Below are positions 16,486-31,689 of a stretch of DNA of 64,000 bases, in pieces (position 1 is the stretch's first letter; the number at the start of each line of letters is the position of its first letter). Source of the DNA: Bacteroidales bacterium (lineage in GTDB: Bacteria > Bacteroidota > Bacteroidia > Bacteroidales > Tenuifilaceae); the NCBI GenBank assembly GCA_016931855.1, contig JAFGDZ010000003.1, positions 45,171-109,170 of the forward strand, written 5' to 3'. The notes below the pieces were generated by a model that saw nothing but the letters and a program-made list of their open reading frames with translations, searched no databases and was not told the origin of the DNA. The translations under genes were made by a program, and so were the position numbers.

Positions 16486-16515
16486 GAAAAAAGGATTGCC
16501 CGTTGGGCAATCCTT
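16486..16515 (-). terminator. terminator of the methyltransferase gene
   Basis: AAGGATTGCCC-gtt-GGGCAATCCTT (16491-16515) is a perfect 11-bp stem. On the minus strand it is followed by a T tract (A-rich 16486-16492 on the plus strand), so it ends the leftward methyltransferase transcript. It may also stop read-through from ohrR. Confidence 0.85.
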
Positions 16516-16526
16516 AGTATCAGAAG

Positions 16527-17303
16527 CTAAACCTTTTTACCGATGTAAAACACGTAGCCATAGTACTCCTTGTACTTTTGGTACAGCTCAGCCTCATGGC
16601 GTTCATTGGCTACAAGCTCCTCAGCAACCCTATTGCCAGCATGCTTGCTCAAGAAAAGCTGTTGCGCCTTAGCTTGTGGAACATAATAATGCTCGGTCCA
16701 GCAATTCTCTGGCAGAATAAATGTAGCAATGGGAATATAACCTGCGGCTTGCAACTGAGCTACCTTGTTTTGAATGGTGTCAACTTCAGGATATGCACTA
16801 TTCCAAAAATCAGCTATTTCGGTAGGGCGCTCCTGGGTAAACCACGATACTTCAGAAACAACAACGTACCCACCTCTCTTAAGGAATTGATGCCACTCAG
16901 CAAGCCCACGCTTAAAGCCAATGTTGTAAATGGCGCCCTCGGACCAAATTAAATCTAGCTCCTCGGATTCAAAGGGAAGGCTCTCCATGGAGCCAACAAC
17001 ACCCTTTACCCTATTGTGGAGGTTTAGCTGCTGCGCATTGTCGCAAAATTTATCAATAAAGGCAGGGAACAAATCGATACCCGTTATACTTCCCAATGTA
17101 TTCTGCGCCAAAACCATTGTTTGCCCCCCAGTACCGCAGCCAATATCGGCTATGCGCGATTCAGAGGAAAGATTATCAACAAAGCTCAGAGCCTTTAGAG
17201 TTACCTCGGGGCTACCTGGCCCTTGGCGCTCAACGCCTAAAAAGTATTCGCAGATTAGGTTAAAATCGAAATCGTGAATTGTTTTATTACTATCGTTACT
17301 CAT
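16527..17303 (-). CDS. class I SAM-dependent methyltransferase, substrate unknown
   Basis: A 258-residue cytoplasmic methyltransferase. The SAM-binding motif [12 protein letters not shown] is at residues 51-62, followed by an acidic residue at the end of the second strand ([10 protein letters not shown]), as usual for this fold. The later segment [15 protein letters not shown] fits motif III. The whole protein is similar in layout to UbiE/MenG-like enzymes but lacks features that would name a substrate. It is a single-gene unit with its own terminator; its neighbours do not indicate a pathway. Confidence 0.8.
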   Translation of the reverse strand: MSNDSNKTIHDFDFNLICEYFLGVERQGPGSPEVTLKALSFVDNLSSESRIADIGCGTGGQTMVLAQNTLGSITGIDLFPAFIDKFCDNAQQLNLHNRVKGVVGSMESLPFESEELDLIWSEGAIYNIGFKRGLAEWHQFLKRGGYVVVSEVSWFTQERPTEIADFWNSAYPEVDTIQNKVAQLQAAGYIPIATFILPENCWTEHYYVPQAKAQQLFLSKHAGNRVAEELVANERHEAELYQKYKEYYGYVFYIGKKV

Positions 17304-17661
17304 GATGTAATACGTTTATGGCTAAGTCTGGGTAAAAACCAAGAATCAGCATACAATTAAAAAAAGTGTATAAGATATGTGTCCAACAAGAACTGCTGGG
17401 TAAGAATGAAGGGACAACCCCGATTTACACCAAGGGTTGTTTACTTAACCGAATCCAAGTTACGTAGTAACATCCAAAAGTATTAGTGGGACAAAGATAA
17501 CCATTTTCTCTCTGCAAAGTACTAGAGCAGCCTCATTCTAACACAGCACAACGTTACAACTACCAGAATTGCCAAACAAGGTTTGGCTTTGACTTTTTAT
17601 CTTTAAGCAGGAATGCTAACTTTGCATACATTGTTAAATATCAATAAAATTCATTTTGTTT
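17304..17661. other. intergenic region with a hairpin and the mscS promoter
   Basis: Spacer between the leftward methyltransferase and rightward mscS genes. ACAACCC (17414-17420) and GGGTTGT (17434-17440) form a 7-bp hairpin of unknown role. The mscS -7 candidate lies at 17617-17624. Nothing else was recognised. Confidence 0.5.
17617..17624 (+). promoter_or_regulatory. mscS promoter, -7 element
   Basis: TAACTTTG matches TAnnTTTG, 37 bases before the chosen start. The nearest TTTG upstream (17588-17591) is 25 bases away, longer than usual, so the -33 element is uncertain. Confidence 0.5.
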
Positions 17662-18489
17662 ATGGAAGAGATTACATCGATGCTACCATCAACCGATTTG
17701 CTTGTAAACTACGCAATAACCTATGGCGGTAAAATTATGCTCGCCGTACTTACGCTACTAATTGGGCTTTGGCTCATAAAAAAATTCACCAAGATGCTAA
17801 GGCGCGTGTTTGAAAAGCGCTCCTTTGATAAATCGCTGCAAACTTTCCTTATTTCGTTTATTGGGATAACACTAAAGCTTCTGCTTATAATTAGCGTTAT
17901 TACAATGGTAGGAGTACAAATGACCTCGTTTATTGCACTACTAGGTGCAGCAGGACTAGCCTTTGGCATGGCACTATCGGGCACGTTGCAAAACTTTGCA
18001 GGTGGAGTTATGCTTTTAATACTCAAACCCTTTAAAGTTGGCGACTACATTGAGGCGCAAGGATTTGCAGGAACAGTTAAGGAGATGCAAATTTTCCATA
18101 CCATACTAAACACTCCCGACAAGAAGCTAATAATTATTCCAAACGGAGGGCTAAGCACTGGCTCACTTATTAACTACTCCACAGAGCCAACCCGAAGGGT
18201 TGACTGGACCTTTGGCATTGGATACTCCGATGATATTGACAAGGCAAAGAGAGTTATACTAGAGGTACTTAGTGCCGACGAAAGGATACTAAAAGACCCT
18301 GAACCATTTGTGGGAGTAAGTAGCCTTGGAGCAAGTTCTGTTGATATTGCAACAAGAGTATGGGTAAATGCAGCCGATTACTGGGATGTTTTCTTTAAAA
18401 TGAACGAAGATGTTAAAAAGGCCTTCGATAAACAAGAAATATCTATTCCCTTCCCACAGCACGATGTGCACATTTACCAATCGAAGTAA
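17662..18489 (+). CDS. mscS: small-conductance mechanosensitive channel MscS
   Basis: Inner-membrane channel that opens under osmotic downshock. The protein (275 residues from the ATG at 17662; a TTG two codons earlier is a less likely start) has three membrane helices (about 19-43, 60-84, 88-120). The third, pore-lining helix carries the Gly/Ala-rich pattern LLGAAGLAFGMALSGTLQNFAGG typical of MscS (key residues Gly and Ala spaced along it). A beta domain follows (KVGDYIEAQGFAGTVKEM, then PNGGLSTGSLINYS) and a C-terminal alpha-beta domain. Length is close to E. coli MscS (286). Confidence 0.95.
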   Translation: MEEITSMLPSTDLLVNYAITYGGKIMLAVLTLLIGLWLIKKFTKMLRRVFEKRSFDKSLQTFLISFIGITLKLLLIISVITMVGVQMTSFIALLGAAGLAFGMALSGTLQNFAGGVMLLILKPFKVGDYIEAQGFAGTVKEMQIFHTILNTPDKKLIIIPNGGLSTGSLINYSTEPTRRVDWTFGIGYSDDIDKAKRVILEVLSADERILKDPEPFVGVSSLGASSVDIATRVWVNAADYWDVFFKMNEDVKKAFDKQEISIPFPQHDVHIYQSK

Positions 18490-18514
18490 AACGGATTTTG
18501 TAGAGATTACACTA

Positions 18515-18543
18515 GGGCGCATTACTCTTAATGCGCCCTTTTC
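18515..18543 (+). terminator. mscS terminator
   Basis: GGGCGCATTA-ctct-TAATGCGCCC is a perfect 10-bp stem followed by TTTTCTTT, 26 bases after the mscS stop: a classic intrinsic terminator. Confidence 0.9.
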
Positions 18544-18848
18544 TTTGGTGTAAATACAACACAAAACAGGTAATATCCTCTTATTTTGCAACTAGGCACT
18601 TCAGCATCATGCTATGCTGTTGCCACGCTCCACACTTGCCTAGCACAACAAAGAAAAGGCACGACTGGCTCAGCAAAACAACAACTAAACCACACCAAAT
18701 AAAAGCGATGCAAAGGAAAAAGTTACATTTGCGTACGAGACAATCACCCGGAAAAACATCAACAAAAAGGAATAGTGAAGTAAAATAACCTGAGTGGGAA
18801 CAAGGCAACAAGGAGCATAAAAGCAAACCTAACTAAACGGCTTACGGT
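18544..18848. other. intergenic region, no gene supported
   Basis: Spacer between the mscS terminator and the lipoprotein gene. An 85-codon ORF at 18531-18788 overlaps the terminator and has random-looking composition, so it is not accepted. No RNA or repeat was recognised. Confidence 0.5.
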
Positions 18849-19532
18849 ATGAGAAAGAACCTTGCAATTCTTATAGCATCGCTAACAATTATGTCGTGCT
18901 CGCAAAACAACTCCGAACTACAAGGAGCATACACATCAACCTACGCAGAGGTAAATCCCATTAGGCTCTTCACTAGGAACGGAGAGGTTAAGGATGAGGC
19001 TAAAGCCGTAGAGTTTATTACAAGACACGGACTTAGTGAGTTTGTACCCCATTATGGGATAGACAACAGCCATGCCAACGAGGTTTCCATCACCTTTAAT
19101 CCAGACAACACAGCTATTGTAACATGCATTGGCAAAACAGATGCTAGGAACGTTGTTAAAAGCAACGGGTATATTTACCTTGAGACAAGCGACATAACAA
19201 CAATTTACTCCTTTGCCAACGAATCTAGAATAACACAAGCACTGCTATTATCACCTCTATACAGCAAGACTACCACAATACCCACATCATCGGGCTACTC
19301 GAACAAAACGGAACTAAAGCACTGCTACTTTGCTAAGGAAACCAGCGGCCGCATTAGCCTGCCGTTACTTAACATTTGCATTGTAACGCACATACCAGAC
19401 CAAATTTACGCAAGAGAAACCGCCTATAACCTCAACAACGTATTCAACCCCGAGATTAGCCAAAGTCTTTCCGACGTAGATACCATTGCTGTACAACGGA
19501 TTGATGTGGAGTTGGAGCGAGAGAGAAAGTGA
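18849..19532 (+). CDS. hypothetical lipoprotein (227 aa)
   Basis: A lipoprotein with a lipobox ending at Cys17 (LTIMSC). The mature part is polar, without a recognised domain; it contains a Thr/Ser-rich middle and ends in a charged tail VELERERK. No family recognised. It stands alone between terminators (18515 and 19547), so it is its own transcription unit. The mature lipoprotein starts with CSQNNSE, without an obvious surface-export signal of the Lys-Asp-Asp/Glu type. Function unknown. Confidence 0.65.
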   Translation: MRKNLAILIASLTIMSCSQNNSELQGAYTSTYAEVNPIRLFTRNGEVKDEAKAVEFITRHGLSEFVPHYGIDNSHANEVSITFNPDNTAIVTCIGKTDARNVVKSNGYIYLETSDITTIYSFANESRITQALLLSPLYSKTTTIPTSSGYSNKTELKHCYFAKETSGRISLPLLNICIVTHIPDQIYARETAYNLNNVFNPEISQSLSDVDTIAVQRIDVELERERK

Positions 19533-19546
19533 AGAAGAACCAAAAA

Positions 19547-19570
19547 AGGGCCACTAAATAGCGGCCCCTT
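19547..19570 (+). terminator. terminator after the lipoprotein gene
   Basis: AAGGGCCACT-aaat-AGCGGCCCCTT forms a strong GC hairpin with minor mismatch. Short A and C/T-rich flanks on either side suggest it can end transcripts. Confidence 0.6.
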
Positions 19571-19663
19571 CCCCTGTTAAACTAACTAAACCTAACTTAT
19601 TACCACTGTTTATTTCTATCTAACTTTGGATTTGTTTCGTACTCTGAAGTCAGATAATTTAAA

Positions 19664-19681
19664 TACTGGTTAGTACTGGTA
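19664..19681. promoter_or_regulatory. direct repeat upstream of the GH63-like gene
   Basis: TACTGGT-tag-TACTGGTA: two copies of TACTGGT with a 10-bp period, 73 bases upstream of the GH63-like gene. The inverted complement TACCAGTA occurs at 23346-23353, 22 bases before the GntR-family regulator. A shared regulator site is possible but an 8-bp match can occur by chance. Confidence 0.3.
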
Positions 19682-19741
19682 TGTTTTTATTAATATTTTT
19701 GTACCGATAGTTTATGCTTACCTTAGCAACTGGCACACTAA

Positions 19742-21724
<1,983 letters not shown>

Positions 21725-21730
21725 CAAAAA

Positions 21731-21756
21731 GGGGTGCTCCAACGGGCACCCCTTTC
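21731..21756. terminator. terminator between GH63-like and GNAT genes
   Basis: GGGGTGC (21731-21737) pairs with GCACCCC (21746-21752) and is followed by TTTCTT; A-rich sequence on the other side allows it to work for the convergent GNAT gene as well. Confidence 0.8.
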
Positions 21757-21777
21757 TTAATATCGTAAAAACCAGCA

Positions 21778-22215
21778 CTACTCATTTTCCCATACCATAA
21801 TAACCTCGGGCATTCCAGTGTGCTTATCAACCTGCTCCTGAACGGTCTCAAACCCTTGCTTGCGGTAAAAATCCATGGCACGCTTATTCTCCTTGTAAAC
21901 CGATAGTACAAGCGAATCGCTCTGTTCCATTGCAAACTGCAGCAGCTGCTTACCAATTCCGTTCCCCTGAAAGAAGGGGTGAACAAACAGCGCAGCCAGC
22001 ATCTCCTCGTTAAGGGATACGAAGCCAACAAGCATCCCCTCGTAATCGGCTACCCAAGTATCGGCCGAAGGGATGTACACCTCGCGCATGGCATTAACCT
22101 GCCCTTCCCAAAATGAAGCCTCGATAAAACTGTGCGCCTTTATAGAGGATTTTAGCCACAAGTCAACCACAGTCTCCAAATCGGCTTCCTGCAGCGGGCG
22201 AATTGATATCTCCAT
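21778..22215 (-). CDS. GNAT-family N-acetyltransferase, YjaB/YiaC-like
   Basis: A 145-residue acetyltransferase with the acetyl-CoA binding segment LFVHPFFQGNGIGKQLL (about residues 81-97; consensus Q/RxxGxG/A) and the C-terminal NKRAMDFYRKQGF motif. The N-terminal part (ADLETVVDLWLKSSIKAHSF) resembles E. coli YjaB and YiaC, which acetylate proteins or small amines. Substrate is unknown. It is a lone gene, convergent with the GH63-like gene and sharing its terminator. Confidence 0.85.
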   Translation of the reverse strand: MEISIRPLQEADLETVVDLWLKSSIKAHSFIEASFWEGQVNAMREVYIPSADTWVADYEGMLVGFVSLNEEMLAALFVHPFFQGNGIGKQLLQFAMEQSDSLVLSVYKENKRAMDFYRKQGFETVQEQVDKHTGMPEVIMVWENE

Positions 22216-22457
22216 TATCTACTTAATTATGGTGCAAAGATATATCTAATAAGAAAATCTATAGAATCAATCTAGAACTAACCATCTGTTTTTTGCATAT
22301 TACACCAAAAGAAACTACAGCAATAAGATGCAACGCCACCACGAAATATTAAACCAAAGCAGTTCACCAAAAATTTTATCCAATTACATTGAATACATGT
22401 AAATTTATTTTTATAGTAGTATTTTTACTACTATCCTTGCATCAAACCCCAAATCTA

Positions 22458-22637
22458 ATGAAGTCAACTGAACCGCACCGGCTAATCAAAAAGAATGGTT
22501 GGCAATTACTTAAAGCAGAAGGAAGCCATTACTCTTATGAGTTGAACGGGAAAAAGGTCTCCGTTCCATTCCACGGAAGTAGCGAAGTACCCAAAGGGTT
22601 GGAAAAGAAGTTGAGAAAAGAGATGGGACTAAAATAG
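22458..22637 (+). CDS. hicA: HicA-type mRNA interferase toxin
   Basis: Small toxin that cuts mRNA when free. From the ATG at 22458 the protein is 59 residues, the normal HicA size: MKSTEPHRLIKKNGW, then the dsRNA-binding-like fold with catalytic His24 in EGSHYSYEL and the end VPKGLEKKLRKEMGL. A longer reading from 22389 adds 23 hydrophobic residues that do not belong to the family, so it is rejected. hicB follows 42 bases later, in the toxin-antitoxin order usual for this family. Confidence 0.9.
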   Translation: MKSTEPHRLIKKNGWQLLKAEGSHYSYELNGKKVSVPFHGSSEVPKGLEKKLRKEMGLK

Positions 22638-22679
22638 CCACAGTTTGTAACCCACGTAGAACATATAAATCGGTATAAA

Positions 22680-23078
22680 ATGAAGAAGTTGAGAATAATA
22701 ATAGAACGCGGGAACGACCTTTTTGCTGCTTATGCAGAAAATTGTGAGGGCGTATATGGAGAGGGTTACTCCGTTGAAGAGGCAAAGGCTTCCGCATTAA
22801 AAGGGTTAGAGTTCTTGGTAAACAACAATGACCCTAAAAATCTGCCTTCAATACTTAACTCCGAGTATGAGATTGTATATCGCTTTGATGTGGAGAGCTT
22901 TCTAAACTACTACAGAGGGATATTTACTAATGCTGCGCTGGAGCGTATTACAGGAATAAACCAAAGACAAATTCAGCATTATGCCAGCGGAGAAAGCAAG
23001 CCCCGCCGTCAACAAATAGAGAAAATTCAAGAAGGATTACATAGGCTAGGGCAAGAGCTAACTGCGCTAGAACTTTAA
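22680..23078 (+). CDS. hicB: HicB-type antitoxin with HTH
   Basis: Neutralises HicA and represses the operon. The 132-residue protein has an N-terminal partial RNase-H-like fold (residues 1-50, with AYAENCEGVYGEGYSVEEA) and a C-terminal HTH (about 80-115, including ALERITGINQRQIQHYASG). It is directly downstream of hicA and ends at a strong terminator. Autoregulation through the HTH is expected from the family. Confidence 0.9.
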   Translation: MKKLRIIIERGNDLFAAYAENCEGVYGEGYSVEEAKASALKGLEFLVNNNDPKNLPSILNSEYEIVYRFDVESFLNYYRGIFTNAALERITGINQRQIQHYASGESKPRRQQIEKIQEGLHRLGQELTALEL

Positions 23079-23101
23079 TCAAGTCTTTGATTTTTTGAAC
23101 T

Positions 23102-23122
23102 CCCGCTTCGGCGGGTTTTTTT
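23102..23122 (+). terminator. hicAB terminator
   Basis: CCCGC-ttcg-GCGGG followed by seven T residues, 23 bases after the hicB stop: a textbook intrinsic terminator with a UUCG tetraloop. Confidence 0.95.
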
Positions 23123-23375
23123 GTACCTATTTCAATGATACTCTATTACAAAATAAAGAACACCCGTTGCTACAGAATGAACTAAACAAGCAACATCCAA
23201 AAGAGGTTAACGCAAACAAAACACAAAATCGCCCAAACGCCGAAAAACCTACAACACAAACACCCTCTCCCATCAAAACTGGCCATAACAGCAAATCTTT
23301 TTTTGCATCTCTTTTTGATTTTCAGAAAATAGCACTAATATTGCCTACCAGTACAGCACAGTTTACACTACAAAA

Positions 23376-27562
<4,187 letters not shown>

Positions 27563-27564
27563 GA

Positions 27565-28467
27565 ATGAAACCAACTCTAGTTGTTTTGGCTGCCGGTATG
27601 GGTAGCCGCTATGGAAGTTTAAAACAGGTTGATGGACTAGGTCCAAATGGCGAAACTATTATTGATTACTCCGCTTTTGATGCGCTACGCGCCGGATTCG
27701 GAAAGGTAGTCTTCATTATTCGCAAAAGCATTGAGGCCGATTTTGTTGGTGCCTTCGCAGAGCGATTCAAGGGGAAAGTTCCATACGAGGTGGTTTTTCA
27801 GGAGCTGGATATGCTTCCCGAAGGGTTTACCTGTCCTGCCGACAGAACCAAGCCTTGGGGAACGGCACATGCGGTTTGGGCGGCACGCAATGCTGTTAAT
27901 GAGCCCTTTGCCGTAATCAACGCCGACGACTTTTATGGTGCCGACTCGTTCCAAGTTATGGCCAAAGCGCTATCGGAGCCAAACCTTAAGCCCGGAACCT
28001 ACTTTATGGTTGGTTACCGCTTGGGTAACACCTTATCGGAAGAGGGCTCGGTATCAAGGGGCGTTTGCAGCACCAACGCGCAATCGTACCTAGAAACCGT
28101 GGTTGAGCGCACCAAAATACAGCGCGTTAACGGCACCGTTTGCTACACCGATGAGAATGGCAACGAAGTGGCAGTTGACGAGAATCTACCTGTTTCTATG
28201 AACTTCTGGGGATTCACCCCCGACTACTTTGAGCACACCGAAAGGATGTTCAGCGAGTTCCTAAAAACATCAATAGACAACCCAAAATCGGAATTCTACA
28301 TTCCGCTTGTAGTGAATACTCAAATTGAGAGTGGCAGCGCAACCTGTAAAGTGCTACCCACCTCGGCAGAGTGGTTTGGAGTAACCTATCCTGGCGATAA
28401 GCCCATTGTGGTTAGCCGCCTAGCGCAGCTTGCCAAGGATGGTATATACCCCTCGCCATTGTGGTAA
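27565..28467 (+). CDS. sugar nucleotidyltransferase, candidate GalT substitute
   Basis: A 300-residue nucleotidyltransferase-fold protein. The N-terminal LAAGMGSRYGSLKQVDGLG is the NTP-binding loop (GxGxR), and NADDFYG (about residues 113-119) is the metal-binding Asp motif. It belongs with GalU/RmlA-like enzymes that make NDP-sugars, but the substrate cannot be read off. It lies within the galactose operon between the beta-galactosidase (two-base gap) and the symporter. No galT is present here, so it may make UDP-galactose (or UDP-glucose) from the sugar 1-phosphate. That role is an inference from position. Confidence 0.8.
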   Translation: MKPTLVVLAAGMGSRYGSLKQVDGLGPNGETIIDYSAFDALRAGFGKVVFIIRKSIEADFVGAFAERFKGKVPYEVVFQELDMLPEGFTCPADRTKPWGTAHAVWAARNAVNEPFAVINADDFYGADSFQVMAKALSEPNLKPGTYFMVGYRLGNTLSEEGSVSRGVCSTNAQSYLETVVERTKIQRVNGTVCYTDENGNEVAVDENLPVSMNFWGFTPDYFEHTERMFSEFLKTSIDNPKSEFYIPLVVNTQIESGSATCKVLPTSAEWFGVTYPGDKPIVVSRLAQLAKDGIYPSPLW

Positions 28468-28494
28468 AATAATCAAACCAAAAAACCAAGAGCT

Positions 28495-30093
28495 ATGTCA
28501 TTTTCAACCATCGATTACATTGTGTTCATAGCCTACTGCTTACTAGTTGTAGGGCTAGGGCTATGGATATCGACCCGAAAAAAATCGGGCGAGACCGACT
28601 CCGGCGACTATTTCCTTGCCGGACGTGCCCTACCTTGGTGGGCCATTGGTGCATCGCTAATTGCGTCCAACATCTCGGCCGAGCAGTTCATTGGCATGTC
28701 GGGCTCAGGGTACGCTATTGGATTGGGCATTGCCTCCTACGAGTGGATGGCAGCGCTTACGCTAATTCTTGTAGCCGTATTCTTCCTTCCCATCTTCCTT
28801 GAAAAGGGAATTTACACCATGCCCCAGTTCCTTGAAGTTAGGTTCGATAGGCGCGTTAAAACCGTAATGGCCGGATTCTGGTTGGTAGTTTACGTTTTTG
28901 TAAACCTAACCTCGGTTATATACCTTGGCGCGCTGGCCATGGAGCGAATAATGGGCGTTCCCATGTACTACGGAATAATTGGGCTGGCACTTTTTGCCGC
29001 CATCTATTCCATCTATGGCGGACTAAAGGCAGTTGCATGGACCGATGTTATTCAGGTGGTTTTTCTTGTGGGTGGCGGTTTAATAACCACCTACATGGCT
29101 CTTAAAGCTTTGGGAGGCGAAAATGGCGTTCTAGCAGGTTTTGTGAACCTACTAGAAAAGGCTCCCGAGAAGTTTGATATGGTTCTTGAGAAAGGGCTAC
29201 ACATGGTTCCCGATGGTAAAGGCGGCACCAAGGATGCCTACCTCGACCTTCCCGGAATAAGCGTGCTTATTGGCGGTATGTGGGTGGCAAACCTTTACTA
29301 CTGGGGATGCAACCAGTACATCATTCAGCGCGCACTTGCCGCTAAAAATGTTGGCGAAGCGCAAAAGGGATTGGCCTTTGCTGCCTACCTAAAGCTGCTG
29401 CTTCCGCTAATTGTGGTTATTCCAGGTATTGCTGCGTTTGCCCTTAGCGCCGACATAGCCAAATCGGACGAGGCATACCCATGGCTGCTGCACACCTTTG
29501 TCCCCAGCGGGGTTAAAGGACTTGCTTTTGCTGCGCTGGTTGCAGCCATTGTAAGCTCGCTGGCATCTATGATGAACAGCGTGTCCACTATCTTCACCAT
29601 GGATATCTACAAGGCGTACATTAAGAAGGATGCATCGGAGCGTAACCTTGTTTCCACAGGACGAATTGCCAGTACCGTTGCGCTGATTATTGCCGTTGCG
29701 GTAGCACCTATGCTATCCAACCTAGACCAAGCGTTCCAGTACATACAGGAGTTTACCGGCTTTGTTAGCCCCGGTGCGCTAGCCATTTTCCTAGCGGGAT
29801 TCTTCTACAAACGGGCAACGGCCAACGGAGCGCTTGCTGCTGCTGTGGGTACGTTTGTGTTCTCAACGCTGCTAAAGGTATTTGCTCCTGCCCTTCCATT
29901 TATGGATAGAATGGGCATTGTGTTTATCCTTTGCTTTGGGTTGATATGGCTATTCGCCATAATCGAGAACAAGGGCGTTCACCCAAAGGCAATAACCTTG
30001 CACAAAGGGCTATTCCAATCTAGCAAAGGCTTTAAAATTGCCTCTGCTGGGGTTATCGTTATCCTAATTGCTCTTTACTCCATTTGGTGGTAA
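28495..30093 (+). CDS. sodium/galactose-type symporter (SSS family, vSGLT-like)
   Basis: Sodium-driven sugar importer of the inner membrane. The 532-residue protein has about 14 transmembrane helices and the SSS signatures: GRALPWWAIGASLIASNISAEQFIG near the first helices and SSLASMMNSVSTIFTMDIYK in the middle (with Ser residues of the sodium site). It resembles Vibrio SGLT in length and motif order. It follows the nucleotidyltransferase in the galactose operon, so galactose or glucose is the expected cargo after the beta-galactosidase splits its substrate outside. Confidence 0.92.
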   Translation: MSFSTIDYIVFIAYCLLVVGLGLWISTRKKSGETDSGDYFLAGRALPWWAIGASLIASNISAEQFIGMSGSGYAIGLGIASYEWMAALTLILVAVFFLPIFLEKGIYTMPQFLEVRFDRRVKTVMAGFWLVVYVFVNLTSVIYLGALAMERIMGVPMYYGIIGLALFAAIYSIYGGLKAVAWTDVIQVVFLVGGGLITTYMALKALGGENGVLAGFVNLLEKAPEKFDMVLEKGLHMVPDGKGGTKDAYLDLPGISVLIGGMWVANLYYWGCNQYIIQRALAAKNVGEAQKGLAFAAYLKLLLPLIVVIPGIAAFALSADIAKSDEAYPWLLHTFVPSGVKGLAFAALVAAIVSSLASMMNSVSTIFTMDIYKAYIKKDASERNLVSTGRIASTVALIIAVAVAPMLSNLDQAFQYIQEFTGFVSPGALAIFLAGFFYKRATANGALAAAVGTFVFSTLLKVFAPALPFMDRMGIVFILCFGLIWLFAIIENKGVHPKAITLHKGLFQSSKGFKIASAGVIVILIALYSIWW

Positions 30094-30209
30094 CAGCTGG
30101 TATTAGCGATACAGAAACAACATTCATCCATTCACGTTTAGCAACGCTGAACATTTAGCCTATTGACTAATTGGTTCACGCAAAACGTACACTCTACACG
30201 TACGCATTA

Positions 30210-31364
30210 ATGATAAAAGCACAAGTAAAAAAGATTTTCGCACAGGAGTTTGGCAGTAGCCCAAGGCTATTTGCCGCTCCTGGGCGCATAAATCTTATTG
30301 GGGAGCACACCGATTATAACAACGGCTTTGTGCTACCCGCATCAATTGACAAACGCATTTACCTAGCCATTGCACCCAACCAAACAGAGGGGTTCAACAT
30401 CGTATCAACCGATTTTAATGAGCGGGTAAGCTTCACCGCCAACCACAATACGCAAAGCCTGCCACACTGGGCGCGTTACCCCTTTGGCGTTATTAAGGAG
30501 ATGCAAAAGCTGGGCTGCACCATAAATGGGTTCAATGCCGTTTTTGGTGGCGATATTCCTGCAGGAGCGGGATTATCATCGTCGGCAGCGCTGGAAAGCG
30601 CATTTGCCATTGCACTAAACGAGCTAAACGCCCTAAACCTGGATAAGTTTACCCTTGCAAAGATTGGGCAAAGCGCAGAGCACAACTACGTTGGGGTGCG
30701 CTGCGGAATAATGGACCAGTTTGCATCCATTTTTGGGAAGGATGAGCAGGTGGTGCTACTCGATTGCCAAACGCTTGAGCACCGTCACTTTCCGCTACAC
30801 CTAAACGGGCACAAGCTAATACTTACCGATACACAGGTAAAGCACAGCCTTGCCTCATCGGAATACAACAAGCGCCGCGCCGAGTGCGAGGAGGGCGTAC
30901 GTATTGCCGCCACAAACGAGGTGGGCATGAAAAGCCTTCGCGATGCCACCATCAAACAGATTGAGCCCTACAAGGCGATGATGGGAGAACAGGTTTACAT
31001 GCGCTGCGAGTATGTGATTGAGGAGAACGAGCGCGTGCTGGCCACCTGCAAAGCGCTATCCAACGATAATCTGGAGGCCGTTGGGGCGCTAATGTACCAA
31101 TCGCACCAAGGGCTACAGCACAAGTATCAGGTTAGCTGCGCCGAGCTGGATTGCCTTGTTGATGCGGCCAAATCGGCCCAAGGCGTTTTAGGCTCCCGCA
31201 TGATGGGCGGCGGCTTTGGCGGATGCACCATCAGCCTAGTTAAGGAGAGCGCCGTTGATGCCTTTAAAAAGAGCCTAACCGATGCATTCGGCCAGCAGTT
31301 TAACCGCCAACCCATTTTCTACTCCGTTACCATTGGCAACGGAGCGGGAGAGGTTACCGAGTAG
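30210..31364 (+). CDS. galK: galactokinase
   Basis: Phosphorylates galactose to galactose 1-phosphate. From ATG 30210 the protein is 384 residues, the size of E. coli GalK. All three GHMP signatures are present: GRINLIGEHTDYNNGFVLP near the N-terminus, AGLSSSAALESA (ATP loop) and GSRMMGGGFGGCTISL near the C-terminus. A longer reading from a TTG at 30171 is possible but adds 13 residues not seen in the family, so it is rejected. Last metabolic gene of the galactose operon; 117 bases separate it from the symporter. Confidence 0.95.
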   Translation: MIKAQVKKIFAQEFGSSPRLFAAPGRINLIGEHTDYNNGFVLPASIDKRIYLAIAPNQTEGFNIVSTDFNERVSFTANHNTQSLPHWARYPFGVIKEMQKLGCTINGFNAVFGGDIPAGAGLSSSAALESAFAIALNELNALNLDKFTLAKIGQSAEHNYVGVRCGIMDQFASIFGKDEQVVLLDCQTLEHRHFPLHLNGHKLILTDTQVKHSLASSEYNKRRAECEEGVRIAATNEVGMKSLRDATIKQIEPYKAMMGEQVYMRCEYVIEENERVLATCKALSNDNLEAVGALMYQSHQGLQHKYQVSCAELDCLVDAAKSAQGVLGSRMMGGGFGGCTISLVKESAVDAFKKSLTDAFGQQFNRQPIFYSVTIGNGAGEVTE

Positions 31365-31401
31365 GCCAACAGAAATCACGCAATAACAATATCAACATAA
31401 A

Positions 31402-31689
31402 ATGCTAACTGTAGTACTTATAATGACCGCAGGAATGGTTGCGGGATACTTCCTTAGGCAGAAGCGAAAGCTCATTAGCCTATCGGAGAGGCTTACCACA
31501 TGGGCAATATACCTTTTGCTATTCCTGCTAGGAATTGCCATTGGCACCAACGACGAGATAATTAGAAACCTGCACACCCTAGGTGTAAAGGCATTAGCAA
31601 TAACCATTGGAGGGGTTTTGGGCAGCATCCTACTGGCATGGGTAACCTACCACTTTCTGTTTAAAAAGGATGAGGAGAAGCAGCAATGA
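31402..31689 (+). CDS. LysO-like exporter, N-terminal half as separate gene
   Basis: A 95-residue membrane protein with three hydrophobic segments (about 2-20, 32-48, 60-85). It corresponds to the N-terminal part of the LysO (YbjE, DUF340) family of lysine exporters: RLTTWAIYLLLFLLGIAIGTND is the family's conserved stretch. The stop overlaps the start of the next gene by four bases (ATGA), so the halves are translated together. It follows galK by 37 bases, but a link to galactose use is not evident. Confidence 0.8.
   Translation: MLTVVLIMTAGMVAGYFLRQKRKLISLSERLTTWAIYLLLFLLGIAIGTNDEIIRNLHTLGVKALAITIGGVLGSILLAWVTYHFLFKKDEEKQQ

Noticed and set aside
18531..18788. 85-codon ORF on the plus strand after mscS
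   Set aside because: Its start lies within the mscS terminator hairpin, composition is random-looking (Cys/His/Lys/Thr runs) and no family pattern is seen.
22389..22457. Hydrophobic N-terminal extension of HicA
   Set aside because: HicA toxins are about 60 residues and cytoplasmic; the ATG at 22458 gives exactly this size.
30171..30209. TTG start for galactokinase
   Set aside because: The ATG at 30210 gives the family's normal length and start; the extension has no conserved residues.
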